DNA of 9,707 bases from Pseudomonadota bacterium. GTDB taxonomy: Bacteria; Myxococcota_A; Polyangia; Haliangiales; Haliangiaceae. Below, in pieces: positions 8,853-9,707 of the stretch. The notes beneath the pieces were generated by a model. It was not told the DNA's origin. It did not search any database and worked only from the letters and a program-made list of their open reading frames with translations. Position 1 is the first letter of the stretch. Every line of letters begins with the position of its first letter. A program made the translations under genes and the position numbers. The stretch is taken from contig JAEWJO010000038.1 of the NCBI GenBank assembly GCA_023386455.1, forward strand, positions 1-9,707, written 5' to 3'.

Positions 8853-9707
8853 TCAGCGGCTGGCGTTGCGCATGTGGCGGGCGAACGCCGCTCCGGCCGC
8901 CGTCGCAACCGACTCGACGACCGCGACCGGCGCCGCCGGGTCCGCGGCGACGGCGACGCCGCACATCACCCGATCGGCGATCGCGATCGGCACGATCGCG
9001 AGGTCGCCGCTCTCCTTGCCGAGCGTGCGAAGGAGCAGGCGGTCGATCTCGCCGAGGTCGGCCTCGCCGGCGCGTACCGTCGCGTTCCTCTCGACCGCCG
9101 CCGGCAGGAGGCCACCCTGGTCGAGCGGCACCGCGAGCTCGTACGGCACGAGCGGCGTCTTGCAGAAGTGCTTCCACCCGATCGCGACGGTGCCGCGGAG
9201 GACGAGCAGGAGGGCCGCATCGACGCGCGTCTGGAACCGCTGGATCGCGTCGATGATGAGCTCGGCGACGCGATCGCGGTTCGTGCCGCGCCGGATCCCG
9301 CGCGTCGCCTCGACGAGCGTCGTCGGGACGCCGTCGGTGATCGCCGCGCGCTCGCCGGTGCCCTTGTCCTTCTTCGACGCCGGGATCGGCGTCGCGTCCT
9401 TGTCGCCGACGGCGACGCGCTTGATCGCGATGCGCGCGAGCTGCGCCTGGCGCTGGCTGTCGGTGATCGCCGGCTCGGCCGGCGCCTCGGCGAGCGTCTT
9501 GACGTAGGACCGGCGCTCGCGGCCGCCCGGCTCCTGGTCGTGCGCCGTCGACGACGCGCTCGCCTCGTCGATCAGCGCGGCGAGCACCGACGGCGTCCCG
9601 ACGACGCTCGTCGAGGCGACGCGCGGGATCCGGCGCGGCACGAACCGCGATCGCGTCGCCGAGCTCATCATCGACGCGATCCAGCGGTTCCAGACGCGCG
9701 TCGATGC
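8853..9707 (-). CDS. GAF-like domain protein of unknown function, 5' end not intact
   Basis: The frame is open from the right edge to a TGA at 8855-8853. The credible protein is the part up to about 9575-9584. The remainder lies in the inverted repeat arm, where the frame reads the antisense of the same gene and gives an unlikely Arg/Ser-rich sequence, including the misleading ATG at 9671. The plausible part begins LIDEASASSTAHDQEPG and has a polar, Lys-rich linker (PIPASKKDKGTGERA). A compact C-terminal domain follows, running from NRDRVAELIIDAIQRF through LLLVLRGTVAIGWKHF, VPLDQGG and ESGDLAIVPIAIADRVMCGV to AGAAFARHMRNASR. The alternation of an initial helix, hydrophobic strands and a final helix resembles GAF-type sensory domains; this is a fold-level guess. 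It is followed by the 72-residue membrane protein gene. The real start cannot be given from this window. Confidence 0.6.
   Translation of the reverse strand, partial: ASTRVWNRWIASMMSSATRSRFVPRRIPRVASTSVVGTPSVLAALIDEASASSTAHDQEPGGRERRSYVKTLAEAPAEPAITDSQRQAQLARIAIKRVAVGDKDATPIPASKKDKGTGERAAITDGVPTTLVEATRGIRRGTNRDRVAELIIDAIQRFQTRVDAALLLVLRGTVAIGWKHFCKTPLVPYELAVPLDQGGLLPAAVERNATVRAGEADLGEIDRLLLRTLGKESGDLAIVPIAIADRVMCGVAVAADPAAPVAVVESVATAAGAAFARHMRNASR
9217..9349 (+). repeat. Inverted repeat arm 1 (133 bp)
   Basis: This stretch is the reverse complement of 9575-9707, with one mismatch in 133 positions (9340 A against 9584 G, which would complement C). It lies inside the coding part of the GAF-like gene (minus-strand residues TDGVPTTLVEATRGI to FQTRVDA), so this copy looks like the original. 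Confidence 0.95.
9575..9707 (-). repeat. Inverted repeat arm 2, reaching the window end
   Basis: This is the second arm of the pair, 225 nt after arm 1, and it runs exactly to the last base, so its full length is unknown. On the plus strand it encodes the same peptide segment as arm 1 does on the minus strand, and it therefore interrupts the GAF-like gene. From 9585 to the end the match is perfect (123 nt). Beyond the mismatch at 9584 only 9 more bases match, which could be chance microhomology at a junction in GC-rich DNA. A fold-back chimera at a contig end is the simplest reading; a true inverted duplication is the alternative. Confidence 0.95.

Noticed and set aside
9575..9671. ATG at 9671 as the start of the GAF-like protein
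   Set aside because: It lies in the inverted-repeat arm and encodes the antisense of the same gene, so it is not a biological start.

Overview
This window looks like a GC-rich chromosome fragment from the Myxococcota (deltaproteobacterial lineage), possibly a Kofleriaceae/Haliangium-like organism. That placement is an inference. It rests on very strong G/C preference at third codon positions, a dnaG-rpoD cluster, a sigma factor with a long charged N-terminal extension, and unfamiliar proteins of a myxobacterial style. No rRNA, tRNA, CRISPR array, insertion sequence or origin is visible.

Layout. Bases 2-1849 (+) hold the 3' part of a gene for a membrane-anchored protein with a zincin-type HEAQH motif; its start lies before the window. 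Bases 1924-2193 (+) encode a small Cys-rich, zinc-ribbon-like protein that starts at GTG. Its 3' end overlaps by 23 nt, tail to tail, the next gene on the other strand. Everything from 2171 to 9707 is on the minus strand. In transcription order this is: a gene ending at 8853 for a GAF-like protein (5' end not intact), a 72-residue one-helix membrane protein (8763-8545), dnaG primase (8446-6479), rpoD primary sigma factor (6476-4173), an MscS-type channel fused to a cyclic-nucleotide-binding domain (4163-2622), and a small secreted protein (2569-2171).

The core is a rearranged macromolecular-synthesis operon. dnaG and rpoD are directly adjacent: the dnaG stop lies 2 nt before the rpoD ATG and overlaps an alternative GTG. 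rpoD and the channel gene are separated by 9 nt and share a reading frame. DNA priming, bulk transcription initiation and an apparently ligand-gated osmotic channel are therefore probably co-transcribed. rpsU, the classical first gene of this operon in E. coli, is not seen next to dnaG.

The points most worth a second look are: (i) the channel-cNMP fusion coupled to rpoD; (ii) the roughly 180-residue charged N-terminal extension of RpoD; (iii) the cryptic membrane-anchored metallopeptidase-like protein; (iv) a sharp fall in codon bias in the last third of dnaG; and (v) a 133-bp, 132/133-identical inverted repeat that runs off the right end and breaks the last gene. The last is probably a fold-back assembly or amplification artefact but should be checked.
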